Shown here piece by piece: positions 8,317-17,092 of a DNA stretch of 64,000 nt. The DNA is from Haematobacter massiliensis. GTDB taxonomy: Bacteria > Pseudomonadota > Alphaproteobacteria > Rhodobacterales > Rhodobacteraceae. The notes under the pieces were generated by a model. The model had not been told where the DNA came from, made no database searches, and was given only the letters and a program-made list of their open reading frames with translations. The translations under genes were made by a program, and so were the position numbers. The stretch lies in NCBI RefSeq assembly GCF_000740795.1, contig NZ_JGYG01000003.1:62001-126000 (forward strand), in the 5' to 3' direction. Position 1 is the first letter of the stretch, and each line of letters starts with the position of its first letter.

Positions 8317-9675
8317 TCAGACGCCGGGGCCGAGTTCCAGTTTCGACCCGTCGGTAAATCGGGACCAGCGAAAGCGGGTCATGTCATGGCCCGCGGGGCG
8401 ACCCGTCACCATGTCTGCGATGATCCGGCCCATCGCGGGACCGATGCCGAAGCCATGGCCGCTCATGCCGGTTGCGAGTGTCAGCCCCGGCAGCGCGGGA
8501 ATGTGGTCCACCACGGGCACCGCATCCGGCATCGCGTCGATCATTCCAGCCCAGGCGCGGGCGATCCGCACGGTACCGAGCTGCGGGAACGCGCGTTGAA
8601 ACCGGGACCGGAACTGCTCGACGATCCGCTGGTTCGGCTTCGGGTCCAGCACGCGCATCCGCTCGAAAGGCGTGAGGTCATCAGGCTTCCAGCGGCGCGG
8701 TGTGCTCCATGCATCGGGATAGCCGTCTGGGGCCTTCCAGACGAAGTGGTTGGAGGCAAAGTCATCGAACAGCGCGGGCAGGTAGCTGCGGAAGTGGCGG
8801 AACGCATCCGGCCCGATCAGCACCTCATGAAAGCCGCGCGGGGCGAGAGTGTAGCCGCCATCCTCCCGTCGCCGGAAGGCGTGGTCGGCGGCATAGACAT
8901 TCCCCCCGAAGACCTCCGGCAGCGGCTCCGTCGCGGCGACGGTGGAGCGAACGGAGAGCTGCGGTATCATGACGCCATGATTGCGCAGGAAGAGCGAGGA
9001 CCACGCCCCCCCGGCCAGCACCACCCTGTCACAGGCGATGCGCCCCTGTTCCGTCACCACACCCGCGATCCGGCCCGCGGCGATGTCGAGCGCGCGGACG
9101 GCGCAGTTCTCCACCACGGCCACCCCCCGCCGCCGCACGGCGCGGGCCAGCGCGGGCACAGCCACCCATGGCTCTGCACGCCCGTCGGACGCCGTCCAGA
9201 GCCCGCCAACCGCCGCAGTCCCGGCCATTGGCACCATGGCGGAGACTTCCGCCGGCGTGAGCAGCCGCGTGTCGAGTTGATGCGGCACGGCATTCCGGTC
9301 GCGCCAGTCTTCGTAATAGGCCAGCTTCTTCGCATCTCCGGCGATGTAGAGCACCCCCTCACGCCGGAAGCCGAGGTCTTCGCCAGCGGCCTCCGCCAGC
9401 CCGCCCCAGATGCGGCTCGCCTCCATCATGATCGGAAGCTCCGCGTGGTCGCGGCCCTGCTGGCGCACCCAGCCCCAGTTGCGGGAGGATTGCTCCCCCG
9501 CGATCCGGCCCTTCTCGCAGAGGACGACCTTCTCGCCCCGCTCCGCCAGATACCAGGCCGTCATTACCCCGATGACTCCGCCGCCGATCACCACGACATC
9601 CGCCTGTGCGGGAAGTGGGTCGGCGAACTGCACGGGAGTTTCTGCGGTAATGCCCGCCCGAACCGTGAATGCCAT
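8317..9675 (-). CDS. FAD-dependent oxidoreductase (DAO/DadA-like)
   Basis: The 452-residue protein has an N-terminal Rossmann FAD motif VVVIGGGVIGVMTAWYLAER near residues 28-47. It shows the rest of the DAO fold, including a second nucleotide-contact region near the C-terminus (ATGMSGHGFGIGPAMGRIIA). This family oxidises amino acids or N-methyl amino acids, for example D-amino-acid dehydrogenase, glycine or sarcosine oxidase. The sequence does not decide the substrate. It lies 13 bp upstream of the M20 gene and 8 bp downstream of the ArgE-like gene, with GAGGAG before the ATG, so it is in a tight operon with peptide import and deacylation genes. That context favours a D-amino acid or N-substituted amino acid substrate. 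Confidence 0.88.
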   Translation of the reverse strand: MAFTVRAGITAETPVQFADPLPAQADVVVIGGGVIGVMTAWYLAERGEKVVLCEKGRIAGEQSSRNWGWVRQQGRDHAELPIMMEASRIWGGLAEAAGEDLGFRREGVLYIAGDAKKLAYYEDWRDRNAVPHQLDTRLLTPAEVSAMVPMAGTAAVGGLWTASDGRAEPWVAVPALARAVRRRGVAVVENCAVRALDIAAGRIAGVVTEQGRIACDRVVLAGGAWSSLFLRNHGVMIPQLSVRSTVAATEPLPEVFGGNVYAADHAFRRREDGGYTLAPRGFHEVLIGPDAFRHFRSYLPALFDDFASNHFVWKAPDGYPDAWSTPRRWKPDDLTPFERMRVLDPKPNQRIVEQFRSRFQRAFPQLGTVRIARAWAGMIDAMPDAVPVVDHIPALPGLTLATGMSGHGFGIGPAMGRIIADMVTGRPAGHDMTRFRWSRFTDGSKLELGPGV

Positions 9676-9683
9676 GCTGCTCC

Positions 9684-10844
9684 TCAGGCCGCCAGTTGCC
9701 CGACAAGGCGCTGCATGAACACCCAGCCCGCGTCAAGCTGCGCGACGGTTATATACTCATCGGGCTGATGCGCCTGGGCAATGTCGCCCGGGCCGCAGAC
9801 GATGGTGGAATAGCCCTTGTGCTGAAAATGTCCGGCCTCTGTGCCATAGCTGACGACCCCCGCCGCGTTCTCTCCGGTCAGGCCGCGGGTGAGCTCCTCC
9901 GCCCGGCCACCGGCCTCGGGCTTCAGGAGCGGTACAAAGAACCGCTCGGTCACGGTGATGCGGGCGGCAGGATTGATGGCCTTCATCCCTGCCTCCACCT
10001 CCGCCACGCGGTCCGCCAGACGCCGGCGGTAGTCCGCATTCTGCTCCCCCGGAATGACGCGGAAGGCCATGTCGAGCCAGCAGTCCTCAGCGGTGATGTT
10101 TCCCGCCGTGCCGCCCCGGATGGTCCCGACATGGATCGTCGTCCAGGGTGGATCGAACATGTTCGCAAGGTCGGTTCGCGGCTTCGCCCGGTTTTCCACA
10201 TTCACCTCATTCGCCCACATGACGAGCCGCGCCGCCTCATGGATCGCGCTGACGCCCTTGTGGAGCATGGAGGAATGCACCGGCACGCCCCGCACATGGA
10301 TGGCAAGCCCGGACCCGCCCTTGTGGCCGGAGATCGGCTTCATCATCGACGGCTCCCCCACGATGACAGCCGCGGCCCGCGGCAGCCGCTCCGCCATCTC
10401 CGCCACCATGGAGGGGGCACCGACGCAACCGACTTCCTCGTCGTAGGAGAGCGCGATCTGCAGCGGGCGCTTGACGCCCGCCGAAAGCGCAAGGGGCACC
10501 GCCGCCAGCGCCAGGGCATCGAACCCCTTCATGTCGCAGGCCCCACGCCCGTAGAGCCGCCCGTCCCGTTCCGTCAACACCCACGGGTCGCTCGTCCAGG
10601 TCTGCCCGTCTACCGGAACCACATCGGTATGCCCCGACAGCACCACGCCGCCTTCGACATCCGGGCCGATATGGGCGTAGAGATTGGCCTTCGTCCCCTC
10701 GGCGTTATAGACGCGATGCGCGCTGACGCCGTGCCGGGCCAGATAATCCTCCACCCAGTCGATGAGGGGAAGGTTGGAATCGCGGCTGACGGACTGGAAG
10801 GAAACCAGCTTCTCCAGGATCTGCCGCGGGGTCAGGGTGGTCAT
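9684..10844 (-). CDS. argE: Acetylornithine deacetylase-like M20 peptidase
   Basis: The 386-residue product matches the ArgE/DapE branch of M20. It has VVLSGHTDVVPVDGQTW as first metal motif, YGRGACDMKGFDALALAAVP with bridging Asp, YDEEVGCVG with the catalytic Glu, and a C-terminal GTEAGHFQHKG. ArgE removes acetate from N-acetylornithine in arginine synthesis. Here the gene is inside a peptide-uptake and amino-acid-oxidation operon, so it may instead deacylate an imported substrate. The symbol is by family and not by demonstrated role. It starts 38 bp downstream of the ABC ATPase gene. Confidence 0.85.
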   Translation of the reverse strand: MTTLTPRQILEKLVSFQSVSRDSNLPLIDWVEDYLARHGVSAHRVYNAEGTKANLYAHIGPDVEGGVVLSGHTDVVPVDGQTWTSDPWVLTERDGRLYGRGACDMKGFDALALAAVPLALSAGVKRPLQIALSYDEEVGCVGAPSMVAEMAERLPRAAAVIVGEPSMMKPISGHKGGSGLAIHVRGVPVHSSMLHKGVSAIHEAARLVMWANEVNVENRAKPRTDLANMFDPPWTTIHVGTIRGGTAGNITAEDCWLDMAFRVIPGEQNADYRRRLADRVAEVEAGMKAINPAARITVTERFFVPLLKPEAGGRAEELTRGLTGENAAGVVSYGTEAGHFQHKGYSTIVCGPGDIAQAHQPDEYITVAQLDAGWVFMQRLVGQLAA

Positions 10845-10882
10845 GGTCTTCTCCGGCCCGGCCGTCCCCGCCGGGCGCTCAT

Positions 10883-12715
10883 TCAGGATTGCAGGACGAA
10901 ATGACCCGGACTGACCTCATCGTACAGAGAGGGAGCGGGTTCGTGGCCGACCGGGAAGATCGGCGAGGGAATGGGTTTGAAGCTCAGATCCTCGCGGATC
11001 TTCTTGCGTGACGGATCCGCCACCGGAACGGCGGAGAGCAGGGAACGGGTGTAGGCATGCCGTGGATCCTCGAAGATCGCCTGCCGCGGCCCGATCTCCA
11101 CGATCCGTCCCAGATACATCACGCCGACATGGTGGGAGACCCGCTCCACCACCGCCATATCGTGACTGATGAACAGGAAGGACAGGCCCAGCTCCGCCTG
11201 CAGTTCCATCATCAGGTTCAGCACCTGCGCCTGCACGCTCACATCAAGGGCCGACACGGCCTCATCGGCAACGATCAACCGCGGGTTCAGGGCCAGCGCC
11301 CGCGCGATTGCCACCCGCTGCCGCTGCCCGCCGGAGAGTTCATGCGGATAGCGGCGCAGGAAGGAACGCGGCAGTTCCACCCGGTCGAACAGGCCCGCCA
11401 CCCTTTCCTCCAGCTCCGCGCCGCTCATCAGCCCGTAATTGACGATCGGCTCCGCTACCTGATCCGACAGCCGGCGCTGGGGGTTCAGCGATGCGAAGGG
11501 ATCCTGAAAGATCATCTGCATCTCGCGCCGCATGTCCCGCAGCTCCGGTTCAGACAGCAGGCGCACATCCTTGCCGTCGATCCAGATACGCCCCTCATGC
11601 GGCTCCACCAGCCGCAGGATCGACCGTCCGGTCGTGGACTTGCCGCAGCCGGATTCGCCAACCAGCGACAGGGTTTCGCCCACATTGAGGCGGAAGCTCA
11701 CATCCTCCACCGCATGAACATTGGCGACCGTCCGGCGCATCAGCCCGCCCTTCACCGGAAAGCGCGTCGTCAGATGCTGAACATCCAACAGAACCTTCGG
11801 CTCCCGCGCCGGTTTGAGGGCGTCAGCCATCTTGGCGGGTTCGGCCCCCATGATGCGCATCGGTTCTGGCGCCGGTTTGCCACGCATCTCCCCGAGCTTC
11901 GGGACGGCGGCGAGCAGCGCCTTGGTGTAGTCCTTCTGCGGGTTGGAGAAGATTTCCTCGACCGTCCCCTCCTCCACCATGTTGCCGCGGAACATGACCA
12001 CCACACGGTCGGCCATCTGCGCGACCACGGCCATGTCATGGGTGATGAACAGCACCGCCGTGCCGTGCTCCCGCTTCAGCCGGTCGATAAGCGCGAGGAT
12101 CTCCGCCTGAATCGTCACGTCCAGCGCGGTGGTCGGTTCATCGGCGATCAGCAGTCGCGGCTCGCAGGCCATGGCCATGGCGATCACGACCCGCTGCCGC
12201 ATCCCCCCTGACAATTCATGCGGATACTGTTTCAGCCGCCGCTCCGGCTCCGGGATGCGCACCTGCCGCATGAGGTCGAGCGCGCGCGCCCGCGCCGCCT
12301 CCCGGGACAGTCCCTTGTGAACGCGCAGCCCCTCCACCAACTGCCGCTCCACCGTGAACACCGGGTTGAGCGAGGTCATCGGCTCCTGAAAGATCATGCC
12401 GATCTCATTGCCGCGGATCGTGCGCATGAGCGAGGGATCGGCCTTGGACAGATCGACCGCTTCTCCCGATTCGCGGGTGAACATGAGCTTGCCGCCCGCG
12501 ATCTTGCCCCCGCCATACTGCACGAGGCGCATGAGCGACAGCGAGGTGACCGACTTGCCCGAACCTGATTCGCCAACGACGCAGACTGTCTCACCGGGCC
12601 GGATGGCGAAGCTCACGTCTTCCACACCGACCACGACGCCATCATTGGTGTCGAACTCCACCCGAAGCTTTTCCACCGAGACAAGCGGCCTCACGGCGGC
12701 GGGATCGTCGAGCAT
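10883..12715 (-). CDS. Fused double ABC transporter ATP-binding protein (DppD-DppF type)
   Basis: This 610-residue protein is a head-to-tail fusion of two ABC ATPases of the peptide/opine/nickel family. The first half has [18 protein letters not shown] and [12 protein letters not shown]; the second has [18 protein letters not shown] and [12 protein letters not shown]. Each half ends in the oligopeptide-specific C-terminal extension ([10 protein letters not shown] and [10 protein letters not shown]). It would energise the two permeases encoded divergently at 14.9-16.8 kb. I chose ATG 12715 because AAGGAG (12722-12727) sits six bases upstream; the longer ATG at 12742 lacks such a site. It is the first gene of the minus-strand catabolic operon. 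Confidence 0.93.
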   Translation of the reverse strand: MLDDPAAVRPLVSVEKLRVEFDTNDGVVVGVEDVSFAIRPGETVCVVGESGSGKSVTSLSLMRLVQYGGGKIAGGKLMFTRESGEAVDLSKADPSLMRTIRGNEIGMIFQEPMTSLNPVFTVERQLVEGLRVHKGLSREAARARALDLMRQVRIPEPERRLKQYPHELSGGMRQRVVIAMAMACEPRLLIADEPTTALDVTIQAEILALIDRLKREHGTAVLFITHDMAVVAQMADRVVVMFRGNMVEEGTVEEIFSNPQKDYTKALLAAVPKLGEMRGKPAPEPMRIMGAEPAKMADALKPAREPKVLLDVQHLTTRFPVKGGLMRRTVANVHAVEDVSFRLNVGETLSLVGESGCGKSTTGRSILRLVEPHEGRIWIDGKDVRLLSEPELRDMRREMQMIFQDPFASLNPQRRLSDQVAEPIVNYGLMSGAELEERVAGLFDRVELPRSFLRRYPHELSGGQRQRVAIARALALNPRLIVADEAVSALDVSVQAQVLNLMMELQAELGLSFLFISHDMAVVERVSHHVGVMYLGRIVEIGPRQAIFEDPRHAYTRSLLSAVPVADPSRKKIREDLSFKPIPSPIFPVGHEPAPSLYDEVSPGHFVLQS

Positions 12716-12894
12716 ATGCATCTCCTTCAGAGGGTGGGCCACGCTAGAGAGCAGCCCGCGAAAAAGTCAAATGCCGCTTCCCTCATCATCCACATGCTCC
12801 GGCTTATGGCCAGTATTTTAAGCTTATCGCCCATCCGCTGTGCAAAAACCACTGTTTGAGCCGATGAATGTCTTGATCGCGACCCAGAGATCAT

Positions 12895-12923
12895 TTGACT
12901 TCATCACACGCTGCGCTTGCAAT
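12895..12923 (+). promoter_or_regulatory. Candidate sigma-70-type promoter for the peptide-transporter operon
   Basis: TTGACT at 12895-12900 is followed after 17 bp by TGCAAT at 12918-12923. This is five of six matches at -35 and four of six at -10. It lies about 170 bp before the solute-binding-protein start, in the 375-bp divergent region (12716-13090). The rest of that region shows no other clear element; a TTTTAAGC tract near 12815 could serve the minus-strand operon. Confidence 0.35.
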
Positions 12924-13090
12924 CGCATCTTCCCGTGACAGAGTGCGGAGGCGAAACGGCCATCGGAAAGCGCCGAGCGGTCAAGGACAAGCAGCCAGAT
13001 ATGTCGTCCGCCCACAGCATCCATAGTCCGTCGACCGGGGAAATAACCCCGGCAGAGCGCGCAGCTTCAAATCCCAGCAAGGAGATTTCC

Positions 13091-14794
13091 ATGAGACGAA
13101 CCACTGCCCTGAGGGGAGCAGCGGCGCTGATCGCGCTTCTGCCGGCCGCCGCCATGGCGGAACGCGGCGCGGACGGGCATCTGAACATCATCTACTACCA
13201 GGCACCCTCCATCCTGAATCCCTACCTCTCGGGGGGTACGAAGGATATCGAAAGCTCCTCCCTCATCATCGAGCCGCTCGCGCGCTACGACGAAAAGGGG
13301 GAGCGCGTCCCTTATCTGGTGGATGCGATCCCGACGCTGGAGAATGGCGGCGTGTCGCAGGACATGACCTCCATCACCTGGAAGCTGAAGCCGGGGCTGA
13401 AGTGGTCTGACGGCTCGCCGCTGACCTCGGCCGATATCGTGTTCACTGCAGAATACTGCATGCATCCCGAAGGCGGCTGCGCCCAGCTTTCCAAGTTCGA
13501 AGGCGTCAAGACGGTCGAGGCCGTGGATGATCTGACGGTCAAGGTCACCTTCGAAGGGCCGAAGCCGAACCCCTATCTGCCCTTCGTCGGCGGCCAGTCC
13601 CCGATCATCCAGAAGGCCCAGTTCGCCGAATGCCTCGGCACCAAGGCGCCGACCTGCACCAGCGCGAACTTCGGCCCCATCGGCACCGGGCCCTTCGTGG
13701 CGACCGAATTCCGCCCGAACGACGTGATCTCGCTGAAGGCGAACCCGAACTATCGCGACCCGGCGAAACCCGCCTTTGCCACAGTGACCTTCAAGGGCGG
13801 CGGCGATGCGGCGGCGGCGGCGCGGTCCGTGCTGGAAACGGGCGAGTTCGACTACGCCTGGAACCTGCAACTTCCGCCCGAGGTGCTGGAAAAGATGGTG
13901 GCCGCCGGCAAGGGGGAGCTTGTCACCGGCTTCGGCACGCTGGTGGAGCGGCTTGAGCTGAACCTCACCAACCCCAGCCCCTCGCTGCCCCCCGAGACGC
14001 GTGCGACACTCAAGGAACCCCATCCGTTCTTCTCCGACATCCGGGTGCGCAAGGAGCTCTCCATGGCGATCGACCGCCCGTTGCTGACGGAGATCGGCTA
14101 TGGTCAGGCGGGGCGGGCGACCTGCAATCTCGTGCCGGCGCCGGAAGCCTTCGCCTCCACCGCCAACGACGCCTGCCTGACGCAGGACGTGGCAGGCGCC
14201 AAGGCGCTGCTGGACGAGGCGGGCTGGGTTCCCGGGCCGGACGGCATCCGCGTCAAGGACGGCCAGAAGCTCGCCATCATCTTCCAGGCGCCGGTCAACG
14301 CCATCCGCCAGGACTTCCAGGCACTCATCAAGCAGTGGTGGCAGGATATCGGCGTGCAGACCGAACTGCGCACCGTCGATCCCTCGGTGTTCTTCGGTGG
14401 CGATCCCGGCAGCCCGGACACCTTCCAGAAGTTCTACGCGGACGTGGAGATGTACGCGAACAACTTCGACGGGACGGACCCGGAAGCCTATCTCGCGATG
14501 TACAAATGCGGGAACGAACCGCGCCCGGAAACGGGCTGGCAGGGCGAGAACATCAACCGCTTCTGCGATCCGGCCTATGACGCGCTGATCGACAAGCTCG
14601 GGGAAACCGGCGTCTTCGAGGAGCGCACGAAGATCGCCAAGGAAGCGCACGACCTCTACATGCAGCAATCCGTGCTGCTGCCGCTGGTCGATCGCGGACG
14701 GGTGTCGGGCAAGTCCAAGACCCTTGGCGGCGTCGTCCTGAACACCTGGGACAGCGAGCTGTGGAACGCGGCCGACTGGTACCGGATCAAGTAA
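13091..14794 (+). CDS. Peptide/opine ABC transporter substrate-binding protein
   Basis: The 567-residue periplasmic protein belongs to the family 5 extracellular solute-binding proteins (DppA/OppA cluster). It has a Sec signal peptide (MRRTTALRGAAALIALLPAA, predicted cleavage after AMA) and the family motif WKLKPGLKWSDGSPLTSADIVF. The later KANPNY region and DEAGW block are also typical. I set the start at ATG 13091, which has AAGGAG seven bases upstream; the open frame extends to 12917 without conservation. It binds the ligand in the periplasm for the two permeases that follow. A short hairpin separates it from them, which probably raises its relative expression. Ligand unknown. Confidence 0.92.
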   Translation: MRRTTALRGAAALIALLPAAAMAERGADGHLNIIYYQAPSILNPYLSGGTKDIESSSLIIEPLARYDEKGERVPYLVDAIPTLENGGVSQDMTSITWKLKPGLKWSDGSPLTSADIVFTAEYCMHPEGGCAQLSKFEGVKTVEAVDDLTVKVTFEGPKPNPYLPFVGGQSPIIQKAQFAECLGTKAPTCTSANFGPIGTGPFVATEFRPNDVISLKANPNYRDPAKPAFATVTFKGGGDAAAAARSVLETGEFDYAWNLQLPPEVLEKMVAAGKGELVTGFGTLVERLELNLTNPSPSLPPETRATLKEPHPFFSDIRVRKELSMAIDRPLLTEIGYGQAGRATCNLVPAPEAFASTANDACLTQDVAGAKALLDEAGWVPGPDGIRVKDGQKLAIIFQAPVNAIRQDFQALIKQWWQDIGVQTELRTVDPSVFFGGDPGSPDTFQKFYADVEMYANNFDGTDPEAYLAMYKCGNEPRPETGWQGENINRFCDPAYDALIDKLGETGVFEERTKIAKEAHDLYMQQSVLLPLVDRGRVSGKSKTLGGVVLNTWDSELWNAADWYRIK

Positions 14795-14805
14795 TCTGAT
14801 CCGTC

Positions 14806-14835
14806 AGGCGCCCCGCCTTTCCGGGCGGGTCGCCT
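14806..14835 (+). terminator. Intercistronic hairpin (attenuator) after substrate-binding-protein gene
   Basis: AGGCG-c-CCCGCC, a five-base loop, and GGCGGG-t-CGCCT form an interrupted stem, followed by CTCTTCC instead of a strong T-run. Placed between a binding-protein gene and its permease genes, such hairpins usually act as partial terminators or 3' stabilisers. This gives an excess of binding protein. The functional role is an inference. Confidence 0.55.
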
Positions 14836-14875
14836 CTTCCCCCGGCCGTCGTCGCCGAACGCTTCACGAGGCGCC

Positions 14876-15883
14876 ATGTTCAACTATACGCTCCGCCGGC
14901 TGCTGCTGGCGATCCCGACCCTGCTGTTCATCTCGCTGGTCATCTTCCTGCTTCTCGATCTCGCTCCCGGCGACCCTATGGCCCAGATGCCGCTGACCAT
15001 TCCGCCCGAAGTGCGCGACAAGATGCGCGAGGCGCTCGGCCTCAACGAACCGATCTATGTCCGCTACGGACTGTGGCTCTACCAGTTCTTCTGGGTGGAA
15101 CCGCTGCATATCCTCGGCAATCTCACCGGCCATGAATTCGCCGCCGGTCAGCAACGCATCCTGTCCTGGCAAAGCCGCAGCCCGGTGGCAGATGTCATCG
15201 CACAGCGCCTGCCCCAGACGCTCTGGGTCGTCGGTCTGTCCTATGTGGTGGGCGTGCTGCTCGCGCTGCCTATCGGGATCATTTCCGCCTACCGGCAATA
15301 TTCCTGGTTCGACCAGATCGGCACCTTCGTTTCGATGATCGGGTATTCGGTGCCCACCTTCTTTACCGGCGTGCTGATGATCGTGATCTTCTCCGTCTAT
15401 CTCGGATGGTTCCCCTCCATCTACGATACGACGCTGCACGTGAATTCATGGGATACGTTCCTCCTCCAGGCACGGCAGATGGCGATGCCGGTCTTCGTGC
15501 TCGCGCTCTACAACGCCAGCCAGATCAGCCGCTTCATGCGCGCCTCCATGCTCGACAATCTCAATCAGGACTACGTGCGGACAGCGCGGGCCAAGGGGCT
15601 GTCGGAAAAGACCGTCGTGCTTACCCATGTGCTGCGCAACTCTCTGATCCCCGTCATCACGGTGATCGCGCTTGGTGTGCCGACGATCTTTGGAGGGGCG
15701 ATCATCACGGAGCAGGTGTTCAAGGTGAACGGGCTGGGGCAGCTCCTCATCACCGCGATCTACGCCAATGACATCCCGATGGTGCAGACCCTGACCTTCA
15801 TCTTTGCGGTGCTGATCGTGCTTTTCAACCTGATCGCCGACATTCTCTACGGCATTCTGGACCCGAGGATCCGCTATGACTGA
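14876..15883 (+). CDS. Peptide-type ABC transporter permease (DppB family)
   Basis: The 335-residue inner-membrane protein starts with the DppB hallmark FNYTLRRLLLAIPTLLFISL. It continues with LDLAPGDPMAQMP and carries the EAA loop around DYVRTARAKGLSEKTVVLTH (residues 239-258). It has six predicted membrane helices and ends with ILDPRIRYD, as the family does. It forms a heterodimer with the DppC-like protein whose ATG overlaps its last eight bases. The fused ATPase encoded divergently is the likely motor. Confidence 0.93.
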   Translation: MFNYTLRRLLLAIPTLLFISLVIFLLLDLAPGDPMAQMPLTIPPEVRDKMREALGLNEPIYVRYGLWLYQFFWVEPLHILGNLTGHEFAAGQQRILSWQSRSPVADVIAQRLPQTLWVVGLSYVVGVLLALPIGIISAYRQYSWFDQIGTFVSMIGYSVPTFFTGVLMIVIFSVYLGWFPSIYDTTLHVNSWDTFLLQARQMAMPVFVLALYNASQISRFMRASMLDNLNQDYVRTARAKGLSEKTVVLTHVLRNSLIPVITVIALGVPTIFGGAIITEQVFKVNGLGQLLITAIYANDIPMVQTLTFIFAVLIVLFNLIADILYGILDPRIRYD

Positions 15884-16790
15884 TGCAACGCTGGCCAAGA
15901 CTGCGGCCAAGCCGCCCCGCAGCCAGTGGGTGGACATCTGGCGGCAGTTCCGCACCCACAAGGGCGCGGTGATCGGCGCGGCGGTATTCCTGCTGATCGT
16001 GTTCGGCGTGATCTTCGGTCCCTATCTGTGGCACGCGGATCCGACGACGATCGACATCCGCGCCCGCAATCAGGGCCCAAGCCTGCTGCACCCCTTGGGC
16101 ACCGATCAGCTCGGCCGCGACATGCTGGCGCGGATGATGGCCGGCGGGCGGGTTTCCGTCGCGGTCGGCCTCACCGCCATGGTGCTGTCGATGATCCTCG
16201 GCACGCTGGTGGGCGTGATCGCCGGCTACTTCCGGCGGCTGGACGGGCCGCTCATGCGCCTGACGGACCTGTTCCTCGCCCTGCCGTTGCTGCCGTTGCT
16301 GCTGGTCATGGTGCTGTTGTTCCGGGAGCCGCTTTCAGGCTGGCTCGGGCCGGAGATGGGCACCTTCCTGCTGATCGTGACGGCCATCGGGGTCACGAGC
16401 TGGATGCACACGGCGCGGATCGTGCGCGGCGACGTTCTGGCCATCAAGGAGCGGGAATTCGTGCTCGCCGCCCGCTCCATCGGGACACGGCCCAACAAGA
16501 TGATCCTGCGCCATATCCTGCCGAATATCCTCTCGCCCATCATGGTTTCCGCCACGCTGGGGATCGCCACGGCGATCATCACCGAAAGCTCGCTCTCCTT
16601 TCTCGGGCTGGGCTTTCCGCCCGATTTTCCGACGTGGGGCCGCCTGCTCTACGACGCAGTCGACTACCTCCAGCAATATCCTGAGCGGGTGATCTGGCCG
16701 GGACTGGCGATCTCTCTCACTGTGCTGTCGGTGAACTACATCGGTGACGGGCTGCGCGACGCGCTCGACCCCCGCATCCGCGGGCGGTGA
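15876..16790 (+). CDS. Peptide-type ABC transporter permease (DppC family)
   Basis: The 304-residue product has the DppC-type N-terminal cytoplasmic segment (WRQFRTHKGAVIGAAVFLLI) and HPLGTDQLGRDMLARMMAGG, the family signature before the core permease domain. The EAA loop is EFVLAARSIGTRPNKMILRH. It ends in DALDPRIRGR. The gene overlaps the DppB-like gene by eight bases and is the last of the plus-strand transporter operon; a strong terminator follows within 25 bp. With its partner it forms the membrane channel of the importer. Confidence 0.93.
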   Translation: MTDATLAKTAAKPPRSQWVDIWRQFRTHKGAVIGAAVFLLIVFGVIFGPYLWHADPTTIDIRARNQGPSLLHPLGTDQLGRDMLARMMAGGRVSVAVGLTAMVLSMILGTLVGVIAGYFRRLDGPLMRLTDLFLALPLLPLLLVMVLLFREPLSGWLGPEMGTFLLIVTAIGVTSWMHTARIVRGDVLAIKEREFVLAARSIGTRPNKMILRHILPNILSPIMVSATLGIATAIITESSLSFLGLGFPPDFPTWGRLLYDAVDYLQQYPERVIWPGLAISLTVLSVNYIGDGLRDALDPRIRGR

Positions 16791-16810
16791 TTTACTGCTG
16801 ACCGGCAAGA

Positions 16811-16838
16811 AAGGCGCCCCTCGAAGGGGCGCCTTTTT
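16811..16838 (+). terminator. Rho-independent terminator of the peptide-transporter operon
   Basis: AAGGCGCCCC-TCGA-GGGGCGCCTT(T) forms a ten-base-pair stem with a tetraloop, followed by TTTTTCGTTTCG. It lies 20 bp after the DppC-type permease stop. The reverse strand has only a weaker T-stretch, so the element may also act on the small minus-strand gene. Confidence 0.85.
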
Positions 16839-16846
16839 CGTTTCGT

Positions 16847-17002
16847 TCAGAACATGAAGCGCCAGAACAGGCTCGGCCGCCGGGTGGCGCCTCCCCTCTT
16901 GCGGGCCGCGATGGCAGCACTGTCGCAGTGGATGTCGTCACGCATGGCATCGGAGTGAAGAAAGAAATAACCCGCCACTGCGGTCTTTGGAAAAGCCAGC
17001 AT
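16847..17002 (-). CDS. Small hypothetical protein (51 aa), between two terminators
   Basis: The frame starts MLAFPKTAVAGYFFLHSDAM and ends in RRPSLFWRFMF followed by TGA. It is a small basic protein with no recognised domain. A TGAGGT element lies about eight bases upstream of the ATG. The gene begins just downstream of the pntB terminator hairpin on the same strand and ends at the transporter operon's terminator. It is therefore either expressed by read-through or from a promoter inside the terminator region. The coding call rests on the intact frame, its RBS and its exact placement; it could be spurious. Confidence 0.45.
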   Translation of the reverse strand: MLAFPKTAVAGYFFLHSDAMRDDIHCDSAAIAARKRGGATRRPSLFWRFMF

Positions 17003-17020
17003 AATGAAATACCTCAAATG

Positions 17021-17048
17021 AAAAGACGCCCGGCAATCGCCGGACGCC
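17021..17048 (-). terminator. Rho-independent terminator of the pntAB operon
   Basis: On the minus strand GGCGTCCGGC-GATT-GCCGGGCGTC makes a ten-pair stem (two G-U pairs) followed by TTTT. It lies about 45 bp after the pntB stop codon, the expected place for the end of the pntAB transcript. Confidence 0.7.
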
Positions 17049-17092
17049 TAATATTTTAGCAGATCATGGCCGTTTCGGCCAGTCTCGGCCTA

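Noticed and set aside
13067-14668. 533-residue open frame antisense to the substrate-binding-protein gene
   Set aside because: It lies wholly opposite a gene with clear family motifs and has the Arg/His/Gly-rich composition of a shadow frame in high-GC DNA.
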